A DNA stretch of 64,000 nt, taken from NCBI GenBank assembly GCA_045866275.1, contig BAAFRX010000006.1, positions 35,409 to 99,408 on the forward strand, written 5' to 3'. The translations under genes were made by a program, and so were the position numbers. This DNA is from Sideroxyarcus sp045866275 (GTDB lineage: Bacteria > Pseudomonadota > Gammaproteobacteria > Burkholderiales > Gallionellaceae). Numbering within the stretch: position 1 is the first letter of the stretch; each line of letters starts with the position of its first letter. Of the stretch, positions 54,081 through 62,563 are shown one piece after another. Below the pieces are notes generated by a model, which made no database searches, was not told where the DNA came from, and saw nothing but the letters and a program-made list of their open reading frames with translations.

Positions 54081-54890
54081 ATGCCTGTAGATCATTACGA
54101 GAATTTCCCCGTCGCTTCTATACTTTTGCCGCGCCGCCTGCGTAAGCCGGTGGCGGCGATTTATCATTTCGCCCGTGCGGCGGACGACATCGCCGACGAG
54201 GGCAACGACTCCGATACTGAACGACTGCAACGGCTGGACGATTTCCGCGCCGAGCTGAACCGCATCGCGCGGGGCGATGTGCCGCTGTCACCGCTGTTCA
54301 AGCGTCTGGCCACCGAAATCAGGGCGCACCAACTGCCCATGCAGCCCTTCCACGACCTGCTCGATGCGTTTTCCCAGGATGTGGTGAAGAAACGCTACGC
54401 CGATTTCGACGAGCTGCTCGCCTACTGCCGCCGCTCGGCCAACCCGGTCGGCAATCTGCTATTGCACCTGTACGGCGAAGCGACCGGGGTCAACTTGAGA
54501 TACAGCGATGCCATCTGCACTTCGCTCCAGCTCATCAACTTTTGGCAGGACGTGGCAAAGGATTGGGCCATCGGACGGGTCTATCTGCCGCAGGACGACC
54601 TGGCCCGTTTCAATGTGGCCGAAACACAGATCGCAGAAGCGTGTTGCAACCCACACTGGCGCGAACTGATGCAGTTCGAGGTGACGCGGGCGCGCCAATT
54701 GATGCTGGCCGGCAAGCCGCTGGGCAGCATCCTGACTGGCCGCATCGGGCTGGAGATGCGCCTGATCATCCAGGGCGGCTTGCGCATTCTGGATAAAATC
54801 GAAGCCGCCGATTACGACGTGTTCACCCGGCGCCCGGTCTTGCGTCCGTTCGACTGGGTTATCATGCTGACCAAATCCGCCCCCTTCTAA
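54081..54890 (+). CDS. hpnC: Hydroxysqualene synthase HpnC
   Basis: HpnC converts presqualene diphosphate to hydroxysqualene. The 269-residue protein is a trans-isoprenyl-diphosphate synthase-like fold with Asp-rich DDIADE, NLLLHLYGE and the second site NFWQDVAKDW. It starts 4 nt after the restriction gene and 6 nt before hpnD, so the three hpn genes form one unit. Confidence 0.93.
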   Translation: MPVDHYENFPVASILLPRRLRKPVAAIYHFARAADDIADEGNDSDTERLQRLDDFRAELNRIARGDVPLSPLFKRLATEIRAHQLPMQPFHDLLDAFSQDVVKKRYADFDELLAYCRRSANPVGNLLLHLYGEATGVNLRYSDAICTSLQLINFWQDVAKDWAIGRVYLPQDDLARFNVAETQIAEACCNPHWRELMQFEVTRARQLMLAGKPLGSILTGRIGLEMRLIIQGGLRILDKIEAADYDVFTRRPVLRPFDWVIMLTKSAPF

Positions 54891-54896
54891 ACACAT

Positions 54897-55730
54897 ATGG
54901 ATCCGAACCAATACTGCGCAGACAAAGCCCGGCAAAGCGGTTCCAGCTTCACCGGCAGCTTTCGCTTCCTGCCGCCGGACAAACGCCGGGCGATGACCGC
55001 ACTGTATGCGTTTTGCCGCGAGGTGGACGATGTGGTGGACGAATGCTCGGAAGCCGAAGTGGCGCGCACCACGTTGAACTGGTGGCGCGGCGAAGTTGCC
55101 GCGATTTACGGTGGCATCCCGCAACACCCGGTGTGTCAGGCGCTGGCGCCCGTCGTGCAGCAGTTCAACCTGCCGCAGGAACATTTGCTGGAAATCATCG
55201 ACGGCATGGAGATGGATCTCGACCAGCCGCGCTATGCCGACTTCAAGTCGCTGCAACTGTACTGCTACCGCGTGGCCTCGGTGGTCGGCCAGCTTTCGGC
55301 GGAGATCTTCGGCTACCGCGACCGCGAGACATTGAAGTATGCGCACGATCTCGGCATCGCTTTTCAGCTCACCAACATCATCCGCGACGTGGGCGAGGAC
55401 GCGCGGCGCAACCGCATCTATCTGCCCATGGACGAGATGCAGCAGTTCGGCGTGACTGCGGATGACATCCTGAATGCGCGCGAGACCGACAACTTCCGGA
55501 AACTGATGTCATACCAGATCGAACGCGCCCGACGCTATTACCGGCAGGCGTTCGACCACCTGCCCGCGGTGGATCGCAAGGCGCAGCGTGCCGGGCTCCT
55601 GATGGCCGCGGTCTATCAGGCCGTGCTGGACGAGGTGGAACGCAGCGGCTGCCATGTTTTGCGCGAGCGCGTGTCGCTGGGGCCGCTATACAAAGTGTGG
55701 CTGGTCATCCAGGCATGGTGGAGGAACTGA
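54897..55730 (+). CDS. hpnD: Presqualene diphosphate synthase HpnD
   Basis: HpnD joins two farnesyl diphosphates into presqualene diphosphate. The 277-residue protein has both Asp-rich sites, CREVDDVVDE and NIIRDVGEDARRNRIYLP, with SSFTGSFRFLPPDKR at the start. It overlaps hpnE by 16 nt. Confidence 0.94.
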   Translation: MDPNQYCADKARQSGSSFTGSFRFLPPDKRRAMTALYAFCREVDDVVDECSEAEVARTTLNWWRGEVAAIYGGIPQHPVCQALAPVVQQFNLPQEHLLEIIDGMEMDLDQPRYADFKSLQLYCYRVASVVGQLSAEIFGYRDRETLKYAHDLGIAFQLTNIIRDVGEDARRNRIYLPMDEMQQFGVTADDILNARETDNFRKLMSYQIERARRYYRQAFDHLPAVDRKAQRAGLLMAAVYQAVLDEVERSGCHVLRERVSLGPLYKVWLVIQAWWRN

Positions 55731-57178
55731 ACGCCATACCCCCTCCCCAACCCTCCCCCGGAGGGAGCGGGGGCAACCGCGAAAAACAATCTCTGACTCT
55801 TGCCATCATCGGCGGCGGTTATGCCGGCATGGCGGCCGCGGTCGAACTTGCCGCCCAAGGCATCCCGGTCACGGTATTCGAAAGCGCGAAACAACTTGGC
55901 GGGCGTGCACGCGGGGTGCGCATTCCTAACCCGCCGGGGCAAGGAGAACACCCTGCTTCTCCCTCTTTCCAACTTTCCCCCGAAGGGGAAAAGGGCAACC
56001 GTCCATTGACGGGGGAATATTTGACTCTGGACAACGGGCAACATCTGCTGCTGGGCTGCTACCGCGAGACCCTGCGCCTGATCGAACGGGTTGGCGGCAA
56101 CATCAAAACAGACTTCCTGCGCCTGCCGTTGCAACTCGATCTGCACCGCCATCTCGAACTGCGCGCGCCGCGTCTGCCCGCCCCGTTCCATCTGCTGGTC
56201 GCGCTTGCCAGTGCGCGAGGCCTGACGAAGCGTGAACGCATTGCCGCCATGCGTTTCATGCTATCCCTGCGCGTTATGAAATTCCGTCTCCCGCAAGACA
56301 TGACCGTGGCCGCATTGCTCGTGCAATACCGGCAGGATGCCGACCTGACCCTGAAACTGTGGGAACCGCTCACCCTCGCCGCGCTGAACACCCCGATCCA
56401 CAAGGCCTCGGCCCAGGTGCTGCTCAACGTGCTGCGCGATGCGCTGAACAGGAAACGCGCCGACAGCGACATGCTCCTGCCGCGGATCGACCTCGGCGCG
56501 CTGTTCCCGCAGCGCGCCGCCGCATACGTCGCGCGACATGGCGGGACGGTTCGCCTTTCCTGCGCCGTGGAGTCTGTTGTTGCACACCCCGAAGGGATCG
56601 AGCTTTCTACCGCGCAGGGCGTACAACGTTTCAGCCAGGTCATCTGCGCCGTCGCACCCGGTGCTGCCGCAAGACTGTTGGGCCCGTTGCCCGGGATGGA
56701 CGCCACCGTGCACCAGATTGCCGCGCTGGAGCAGCAACCGATCTACACCGTGTATCTGCAATATCCCGCGCACGTCACCCTGCCCCACCCGATGATCGGC
56801 CTGCACCGGCGCTTCAGCCAATGGCTGTTCGACAAAGGCAGGATCGCCGGGCAGAACGGCCTGCTGGCCGCCGTCATCAGCGCGGAAGGCGTCCATCAGC
56901 AATTGGCACAGGAAGAATTGGCGCAACGGGTCATCAGCGAACTGCGCGAGGAATTCGGGATCGCGCAGACGCCACACTGGTTCCAGGTCATCGCCGAAAA
57001 GCGCGCCACCTTCTGTTGCACACCCAACCTGCAACGTCCGCCGCCGCAAACACCGCTCCCCGGGCTGTGGCTGGCCGGAGACTATGTGGCAGGCGATTAC
57101 CCCGCGACCCTGGAGGGGGCGGTCATCAGCGGCGTTGCGGCGGCGCGGCTTGCCCAAGACAGGTCAGGGCGCATGTGA
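55715..57178 (+). CDS. hpnE: Squalene-forming FAD-dependent desaturase HpnE, with repeat insertions
   Basis: HpnE reduces hydroxysqualene to squalene, the hopanoid precursor. The flavin fold begins LAIIGGGYAGMAAAVELA, with GGRARG, LDNGQHLLLGCY and the C-terminal LAGDYVAGDYPATLEGAV. Two stretches are foreign: residues 9-22 (PPPQPSPGGSGGNR), which separate the start from the first strand, and about residues 77-97 (PPGQGEHPASPSF and onward). Both are encoded by C/G-rich palindromic repeats. The ATG at 55715 has no good ribosome site, and GGAGG at 55,719 lies just after it, so the original start may have been displaced by the repeat. Confidence 0.9.
   Translation: MVEELNAIPPPQPSPGGSGGNREKQSLTLAIIGGGYAGMAAAVELAAQGIPVTVFESAKQLGGRARGVRIPNPPGQGEHPASPSFQLSPEGEKGNRPLTGEYLTLDNGQHLLLGCYRETLRLIERVGGNIKTDFLRLPLQLDLHRHLELRAPRLPAPFHLLVALASARGLTKRERIAAMRFMLSLRVMKFRLPQDMTVAALLVQYRQDADLTLKLWEPLTLAALNTPIHKASAQVLLNVLRDALNRKRADSDMLLPRIDLGALFPQRAAAYVARHGGTVRLSCAVESVVAHPEGIELSTAQGVQRFSQVICAVAPGAAARLLGPLPGMDATVHQIAALEQQPIYTVYLQYPAHVTLPHPMIGLHRRFSQWLFDKGRIAGQNGLLAAVISAEGVHQQLAQEELAQRVISELREEFGIAQTPHWFQVIAEKRATFCCTPNLQRPPPQTPLPGLWLAGDYVAGDYPATLEGAVISGVAAARLAQDRSGRM
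55738..55780. repeat. C/G-rich palindromic repeat at the hpnE 5' end
   Basis: ccccctccccaaccctcccc followed by cggagggagcgggggcaacc. Similar to the inserts in gluQ and mutS. Confidence 0.7.
55945..56005. repeat. C/G-rich palindromic repeat inside hpnE
   Basis: ctccctctttccaactttcc followed by cccgaaggggaaaagggcaa. The inverted halves pair imperfectly. It is read in frame between the glutathione-reductase-like GGRARG motif and LDNGQH. Confidence 0.65.
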
Positions 57179-57213
57179 TAACTTGTGCGCCAGTCAAAAC
57201 AGTGGAGGGGAAT

Positions 57214-57711
57214 ATGGACGAATTGGATGCCATCCAGACCAGTCTCGCCAGTTTTACGCAGCGCCTGGACGAGGTTGCGCAGAATCAGTTCGACGAGATT
57301 CGCAAATGTTCATTCTTTGATCCGATTCCCAGCGCGGCGCTGCAATCGATCGCCAGATCGACCTCGATCAAAACCTTCAAGCATGCCGAGAAGATCACCA
57401 CGGAAGGCGACGAGATCAATGCCTTTTATGTGATCCTGTTCGGCAAGGCCAGCGTGCAGGTTCGCAATCAGGAAGTGGCCGTGCTGCATAGCGGGGAATG
57501 TATCGGCGAAGCCGCGTTCTTTGCGGCCGAGGCGACCTCGCGTTCGGCCACCGTGATTGCCGAGGGTGAAGTGATCGCCGCCGTGATCCGCAAAGCGGAC
57601 ATCAAGTCGTTGGGCGGCGAAAACATGACTTATATGGACAAGGCTTTGATGAACGCCCTGTTCCGTAAATTGCAGCAGGCAAATCGCAAAATAGAGGAGT
57701 TGCTGCGCTGA
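57214..57711 (+). CDS. Cyclic nucleotide-binding domain protein
   Basis: A 165-residue protein with an N-terminal helix of about 40 residues, then a single CRP-type binding domain. The phosphate-binding cassette reads GECIGEAAFFAAEATSRSATV, with the Gly-Glu and Arg needed to hold a cyclic nucleotide. There is no DNA-binding helix-turn-helix, so it is not a CRP-type regulator. GGAGGGG precedes the ATG. It is followed 4 nt later by a ParA-type gene, which suggests that cyclic nucleotide sensing is tied to the ATPase; this is inference. Confidence 0.87.
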   Translation: MDELDAIQTSLASFTQRLDEVAQNQFDEIRKCSFFDPIPSAALQSIARSTSIKTFKHAEKITTEGDEINAFYVILFGKASVQVRNQEVAVLHSGECIGEAAFFAAEATSRSATVIAEGEVIAAVIRKADIKSLGGENMTYMDKALMNALFRKLQQANRKIEELLR

Positions 57712-57715
57712 CTTC

Positions 57716-58486
57716 ATGAGCATCGTTGCGGTATTCAACCAGAAAGGCGGGGTTGGCAAGACCACCACGGCGCTCAATTTGACTGCGGCATTGCGCCTTG
57801 GCGGCCGCGAGCCCCGCGCCATCGATCTCGATCCGCAGGCGCAATTCACTGCGATCGCCCGGATCGACACCCACTCCGGGGATGACACGCTGCTCTCGCT
57901 GTTCCAGCGGAACCGCCCCTTGCGCGACCTGCTGCGACCTTCCTCCTGCGGGTTTCCCCTGATTCCATCGCACACTGAACTGGCCAAGGTGGATGTCCTG
58001 TTCGGCAAAGGCTTTAATGTGGTGAACCGGCTACATACAGCCCTGCGCGGCGAGGGATTCGTCACCCACCCGAACGAACCGCTGGTCATGGATTGCAGCC
58101 CGATGATCGGCGTCCTGTCGCTGAATGCGATCTTCGCCTGCGACGGGCTGATTGTGCCGATCTCCGCTGACCATCTCTCGCTACAGGGTGCGCAACATAT
58201 CGAGAAGACGCTGCGTGCGCTGGAGCCGGTGCTCAAGCGCCGCGTCAAACGGCGTTACCTCCTCACCCGTTTCGACCGGCGCCGGCGCATGGCCTGGGAT
58301 GTGCTGGAACAGGCGCAGGCGCGTTTCGGCGAGGACGTCTGCCATACCTGCATCGCGGAAAACGTGAGCCTGGCGGAGAGCCCCGCCGTCAACCAGACGG
58401 TGTTCGACTATGCCCCCGACAGCCGCGGGGCGCGAGATTACGCGGCGCTGTTGCAGGAATTGCTGGAAAGCGGTTTCATCGAATGA
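57716..58486 (+). CDS. Orphan ParA/MinD-family ATPase
   Basis: A 256-residue deviant Walker A ATPase: FNQKGGVGKTTTALNL at residues 7-22, Asp in AIDLDPQAQ and PLVMDCSP. ParA proteins position DNA or protein complexes by dimerising on DNA or membrane. No parB or parS is present, so chromosome partitioning is unlikely. The partner is probably the upstream cyclic nucleotide-binding protein. Length and layout fit small cargo-positioning ParAs. Confidence 0.88.
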   Translation: MSIVAVFNQKGGVGKTTTALNLTAALRLGGREPRAIDLDPQAQFTAIARIDTHSGDDTLLSLFQRNRPLRDLLRPSSCGFPLIPSHTELAKVDVLFGKGFNVVNRLHTALRGEGFVTHPNEPLVMDCSPMIGVLSLNAIFACDGLIVPISADHLSLQGAQHIEKTLRALEPVLKRRVKRRYLLTRFDRRRRMAWDVLEQAQARFGEDVCHTCIAENVSLAESPAVNQTVFDYAPDSRGARDYAALLQELLESGFIE

Positions 58487-58489
58487 ATT

Positions 58490-58696
58490 TCATTTCGAGA
58501 TCAGGGTAATGATCTCTTCCATCGACACCGCATGCTGCGCCGCGCCGCTTTCACGCATTCCGCACGACAACACCTCGCAGTGGTCGTACATCTGGCGCAA
58601 TTTGCGTTCGGCCTCCGCCTGATCGTTTGCCCCGATCACCACACTGACAATGTGCTGCCCGTCACGCGTTCGAATCGAGAAATCGAATTTCTGCAT
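58490..58696 (-). CDS. Conserved small hypothetical protein
   Basis: A 68-residue protein (MQKFDFSIRTRDGQHIVSVV at the start) that I do not recognise. It has a strand-rich first half, a helix DQAEAERKLRQMY and a C-terminal helix EEIITLISK, suggesting a small alpha/beta fold. Two cysteines lie in HCEVLSCG. It is 6 nt downstream of rlmB on the same strand and converges with parA. Confidence 0.6.
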   Translation of the reverse strand: MQKFDFSIRTRDGQHIVSVVIGANDQAEAERKLRQMYDHCEVLSCGMRESGAAQHAVSMEEIITLISK

Positions 58697-58702
58697 CGCG
58701 GG

Positions 58703-59452
58703 CTAAACCGGAATCTTCACCGTGCGCGCGCGGCGGGCTTCGTACAGGCAGATGCCGGCGCTGACCGAGACATTTAGACTTTCCACGCTGCCCAGCATCG
58801 GGATGCGTGCCAGCTGATCGCAGGTCTCACGCGTCAGGCGGCGCATTCCCTCCCCCTCCGCGCCGAGCACCAGCGCCACGGCGCCGGTTTGTCGCGTCTC
58901 ATGCAGGTTCGTCTCCGCCTCGCCGTCCATGCCGATGACCCAGATGTCGCGTTCCTTCAACTCACGCAGGGTGCGCGCCAGATTGGTGACCGTGATATAG
59001 GGCACGGTCTGCGCCGCGCCACAGGCGACTTTCTCCACCGTGGCATTGACGCCCACCGCGCGATCCTTCGGCGCGATCACCGCATGCACCCCGAACGCGT
59101 CGGCACTGCGCAGGCAGGCGCCCAGATTGTGCGGATCCTGCACCCCGTCCAGCACCAGCAGCAGCGCCGGTTCGGTCAATGTGTCCAGCACATCGTCGAG
59201 GTGCTGCACTTTTTGCGCCGCATTCACGCGCGCCGCGACCCCATGATGACGCGCATTGCCAGCCATGCCATCCAGCCGTTTCCCGTCCACCTGAATGATG
59301 CGTACCCCGTTGCTCTCGGCGAGTTTGAGCAGGTCGCGCGCGCGCGGGTCGCGCCGCTGCGGATCGACATACAATTCCAGCACGCTATCCGCGTTCTGGC
59401 GCAGGCGGGCCGTGACGGCATGGAAGCCGTGGATGATGCGCGCTTCAGCCAT
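58703..59452 (-). CDS. rlmB: 23S rRNA (guanosine-2251-2'-O)-methyltransferase
   Basis: RlmB methylates G2251 of 23S rRNA. The 249-residue SPOUT enzyme has an N-terminal L30e-like domain (IIHGFHAVTARLRQ) and the knotted domain with LLVLDGVQDPHNLGACLRSADAF in parts, LGAEGEGM and IPMLGSVESLNVSVSAGICLYE. It overlaps the end of rnr by 8 nt, the common rnr-rlmB pair. Confidence 0.95.
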   Translation of the reverse strand: MAEARIIHGFHAVTARLRQNADSVLELYVDPQRRDPRARDLLKLAESNGVRIIQVDGKRLDGMAGNARHHGVAARVNAAQKVQHLDDVLDTLTEPALLLVLDGVQDPHNLGACLRSADAFGVHAVIAPKDRAVGVNATVEKVACGAAQTVPYITVTNLARTLRELKERDIWVIGMDGEAETNLHETRQTGAVALVLGAEGEGMRRLTRETCDQLARIPMLGSVESLNVSVSAGICLYEARRARTVKIPV

Positions 59453-61712
59453 GACGCTTCCCCGCCTTGCCGGATTTGCCGCCCGTCCCGGTTTTCTTCG
59501 CTGCCGCCCGTCCCCAGGCCCCCACATCCGGCGCATCTTCGCTCGGCGCGCTTTCCAGCACAAAATCGATCTTGGTGCTTTCCATATCGACCCGCACCAC
59601 CTTCACCCGCACGCGGTCGCCGAGACGGTAGCGCTTGCCCGTTCTCTCCCCCAGCATCTGATGCTTGGCCGGATCGAAATGGTAATAGTCGGCGCCCAGT
59701 TCGGACACGTGCACCAGTCCTTCCACATACAGATCGTCCAGCGACACGAACAGGCCAAAGCCGGTCACGGACGAAATCGTGCCGTCAAACACGCTGCCCA
59801 GATGATCGCGCATGAAGAAGCATTTGAGCCACGCCTCGACATCCCGCGTCGCATCGTCGGCACGGCGCTCGGTCATCGAACAATGCACCCCAAGTTCCGT
59901 CCACTTGAGTTTCGGCTTGTACTGTTTTCCGGCCAGCACGGCCTTGATGGCGCGGTGCACCAGCAAGTCGGGATAGCGGCGGATGGGCGAGGTAAAGTGC
60001 GCATAGGCTTCGTAACCGAGACCGAAGTGCCCCAGATTTTCCGGGGCATACACGGCTTGGCGCAGGGAGCGCAGCATCACGGTCTGCAGCAGGCCGTAAT
60101 CGGGACGGCCTTTGATCTGCTTGAGTAATTTTGAATAGTCGCCCGCCTGCGGATCGTCGCCTCCGCCCAATTGCAAACCGAACTCCTTGAAGAACTCGCG
60201 CAGCGCTTCCAGCTTCTCCGGGGTCGGTCCCTGATGGACTCGATACAGCACCGGATGCTCGTGCTCTTTCAAAAAGGCTGCCGCACACACATTGGCCGCC
60301 AACATGCATTCCTCGATCAGCTTGTGCGCATCGTTGCGGATCACCGGCACGATCTTCTCGATCTTGCCCTGGTCGTTGAAGATCATCTGCGTCTCCACCG
60401 TCTCGAAATCGATGGCACCGCGCTTCTCGCGCGCCTGGAGCAGGGTCTGGAACAGCTGGTACAGATGGTTGATGTGTGGCAGCACAGCCGCATACTGGCG
60501 TGCAGTCTCGCCCTGCGGGTTGGCCAGCATGTCGGCCACCTGGGTGTAGGTCAGGCGCGCATGGGAGAACATCACCGAAGGGTAAAAACGATGTTGCAGG
60601 ATTTCGCCGGCGGCGGAGATCTCCATGTCGCACACCATGCACAGGCGCTCGACATTCGGATTCAGGGAACACAGCCCGTTGGAAAGCTCTTCCGGCAGCA
60701 TCGGAATCACCCGGCGCGGGAAATACACCGAGTTGCCGCGAGCGATCGCTTCCCGGTCCAGCGCATCGCCCGGCTGCACATAGGCACTGACATCGGCGAT
60801 CGCCACCACCAGCCGGTAACCTTGGCCACTGGGTTCACAATACACCGCATCGTCGAAATCGCGCGCCGTTTCGCCGTCGATGGTCACCAGCGGCAAATGC
60901 GCCACGCTTTCGCGTCCGGCGTAGTCGGCTGCTCTCACCTCAGGAGAGAAGGATTCCGCCAGCCGTTTCGTTTCCGGCGGAAATTCGTTCGGCAGATCGT
61001 GCTTGCGCAGGGCGATTTCGATTTCCATGCCGGGGTCGGCGTAATTTCCCAGCACCTCGACGATGCGGCCGATCGGTTGTGCGTGCCTGGAGGGCTGCTG
61101 CAGAATTTCCAGAATCACCACCTGCCCCGCCTTCGCCCCGCCGTGCTGTCCTGCCGCCACCAGGAAATCCTGGCTGATGCGGCGATTCTCCGCCACCACG
61201 AACTGGATACCGTGCTCCTCGTAGAGCCGGCCGACCACGCGCGTATTGGCATGTTCCAGCACCTCGACGATCTTGGCTTCGCGCCGGCCGCGCCGGTCTT
61301 CTCCGGCCACCCGCGCCATCACCGTATCGCCGTGCAGCACGTTGTGCATCTCCTTCTCGCTCAGCACGAGATCGCCGCTACCGTCGTCCGGGATCAGGAA
61401 GCCGAACCCGTCCGGATGGCCCTGGACCTTGCCCTTGACCAAGTCCAGCTTGTCCACCACGCAGAGCGCGCGCTTGCGGTTGCGCATGATCTGCCCGTCG
61501 CGTTCCATCGCGCGCAGGCGGCGGGAGAACAATTCCTCCTCGTGCGGCTCGATCTGGAGCAAGGCACACAATGCCTCCTGCTCCACCGGTACGCCCTGCT
61601 CGGTCAGCACCTGCAACACAAATTCGCGGCTGGGCAAGGGCTGTTCGTATTGTTCGCGTTCACGCGCCAGAAACGGGTCGAGCTCGCGGATATTTTTTTT
61701 CTTTTTCGTCAT
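59445..61712 (-). CDS. rnr: Ribonuclease R
   Basis: A 755-residue 3'-5' exoribonuclease for structured RNA. It has an N-terminal helix-turn-helix part, two cold-shock domains, the RNB domain with the catalytic Asp cluster in TIDGETARDFDDAVY, and a C-terminal S1 domain (GLFVSLDDLYVEGLVHVSEL in parts) with a Lys/Gly-rich tail. The ATG at 61710-61712 has AGGA 10 nt upstream; a GTG two codons earlier would be too close to that site. Confidence 0.95.
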   Translation of the reverse strand: MTKKKKNIRELDPFLAREREQYEQPLPSREFVLQVLTEQGVPVEQEALCALLQIEPHEEELFSRRLRAMERDGQIMRNRKRALCVVDKLDLVKGKVQGHPDGFGFLIPDDGSGDLVLSEKEMHNVLHGDTVMARVAGEDRRGRREAKIVEVLEHANTRVVGRLYEEHGIQFVVAENRRISQDFLVAAGQHGGAKAGQVVILEILQQPSRHAQPIGRIVEVLGNYADPGMEIEIALRKHDLPNEFPPETKRLAESFSPEVRAADYAGRESVAHLPLVTIDGETARDFDDAVYCEPSGQGYRLVVAIADVSAYVQPGDALDREAIARGNSVYFPRRVIPMLPEELSNGLCSLNPNVERLCMVCDMEISAAGEILQHRFYPSVMFSHARLTYTQVADMLANPQGETARQYAAVLPHINHLYQLFQTLLQAREKRGAIDFETVETQMIFNDQGKIEKIVPVIRNDAHKLIEECMLAANVCAAAFLKEHEHPVLYRVHQGPTPEKLEALREFFKEFGLQLGGGDDPQAGDYSKLLKQIKGRPDYGLLQTVMLRSLRQAVYAPENLGHFGLGYEAYAHFTSPIRRYPDLLVHRAIKAVLAGKQYKPKLKWTELGVHCSMTERRADDATRDVEAWLKCFFMRDHLGSVFDGTISSVTGFGLFVSLDDLYVEGLVHVSELGADYYHFDPAKHQMLGERTGKRYRLGDRVRVKVVRVDMESTKIDFVLESAPSEDAPDVGAWGRAAAKKTGTGGKSGKAGKRHG

Positions 61713-61758
61713 TGACACAAAATCCTATAACAATTAAAGTGCGCACCCTTGAAGCATT

Positions 61759-61843
61759 GCCCAGATGGCGGAATTGGTAGACGCGCACGGTTCAGGTCCG
61801 TGTGCCGCAAGGTGTGGAGGTTCGAGTCCTCTTCTGGGCACCA
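61759..61843 (+). tRNA. tRNA-Leu (CAG)
   Basis: An 85-nt class II tRNA with encoded CCA. The acceptor stem pairs gcccaga with tctgggc. The anticodon stem cacgg/ccgtg encloses ttcaggt, giving CAG. The T-loop is ggttcgagtcc. An integrase gene starts 130 bp downstream, so the 3' end is a likely attachment site. Confidence 0.96.
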
Positions 61844-61865
61844 CCAATACAATCGTAACTAACTG

Positions 61866-61901
61866 AAAAGCCGACATGTAACTGATTTGTCGGCTTTTTT
61901 G
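61866..61901 (+). terminator. Intrinsic terminator of tRNA-Leu(CAG)
   Basis: aaaagccgac-atgtaactgattt-gtcggctttttt: eight to nine pairs and a T run. Confidence 0.9.
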
Positions 61902-61972
61902 TTTCCACTCTACTCCACTCTTTTTGCATTGTTTCCACTCTATTGGGTATCCTGTTACAGGATTTTTACAGG

Positions 61973-62200
61973 ATGGCATCAATCAGAAAAGCTGGAAAAT
62001 CCTGGGAGGTTTTCGTTACCCAAAATGGGGGGCGCAAATCCGCAACTTTTCCCACCAAAATTGAAGCTCAAAACTGGGGTGCCGCCACTGAGGCTGACAT
62101 CATAGCAGGAAAGGTGTCTGGCATCCCCGACAAGACGTTTGGATATCTTCTTGGCAAGTATGCAAAAGAGGTTTTACCGAACAAGCGGGGATCTCGATGG
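61973..62200 (+). pseudogene. Truncated tyrosine-recombinase integrase (N-terminus)
   Basis: Seventy-six codons of an integrase N-terminus (MASIRKAGKSWEVFVTQNGG, then SATFPTKIEAQNWG and KYAKEVLPNKRGSRW). This is the arm-binding and core-binding start of prophage or island integrases. After residue W76 the sequence changes to an IS fragment on the other strand, so the catalytic domain with its Arg-His-Arg-Tyr residues is gone. It points away from tRNA-Leu, as expected for an element inserted there. Confidence 0.82.
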
Positions 62201-62563
62201 ATGACCTCCCCACGGTTTTTCGTCTTCCAAGGGACGGGTTTTGGTCGGGGCGTTATCCCAGCAGTTGCCCTTGCGATGTTGAATTGCACCCGAATCTGAC
62301 CCACCTAGGTCAGTAATATGCATCCAAATTTGACCCACGTTAGATACTGTCCCGCTCATTTTTTGAGCGGGAGCGCGTATTCAAACGTTTTGGCTACTCC
62401 CTCATGGCCGTTCAGACAAAGGCGTACTGCTGCGCCATATCGAGCGCATGAACGGGCTGTCATGGCAACAAGCGCCCCGTCTGGTGGAGCAATCCCCAGG
62501 CATTGGAAGCTTGCCAAACGCTTGCCACGAGCGGTGCTGACAAACGGTCAGGCCCAGGTAAAT
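62200..62563. mobile_element. Mosaic of insertion-sequence fragments
   Basis: On the minus strand a fragment reads HRKGNCWDNAPTKT, close to the GNCWDNA motif near the end of IS3-family OrfB transposases, cut and out of frame on both sides. Next to it are two related direct repeats, gtgggtcaaatttggatgca and gtgggtcagattcgggtgca (minus strand, about 62,275-62,340), of the kind seen at IS ends. On the plus strand 62,410-62,500 holds a fragment reading RSDKGVLLRHIERMNGLSWQ, like the start of another transposase, with frame breaks. No intact gene is present. Confidence 0.65.

Noticed and set aside
57716..58486. ParA considered as a chromosome partition gene near the origin
   Set aside because: No parB, gidA/B, dnaA or parS-like sites are present.
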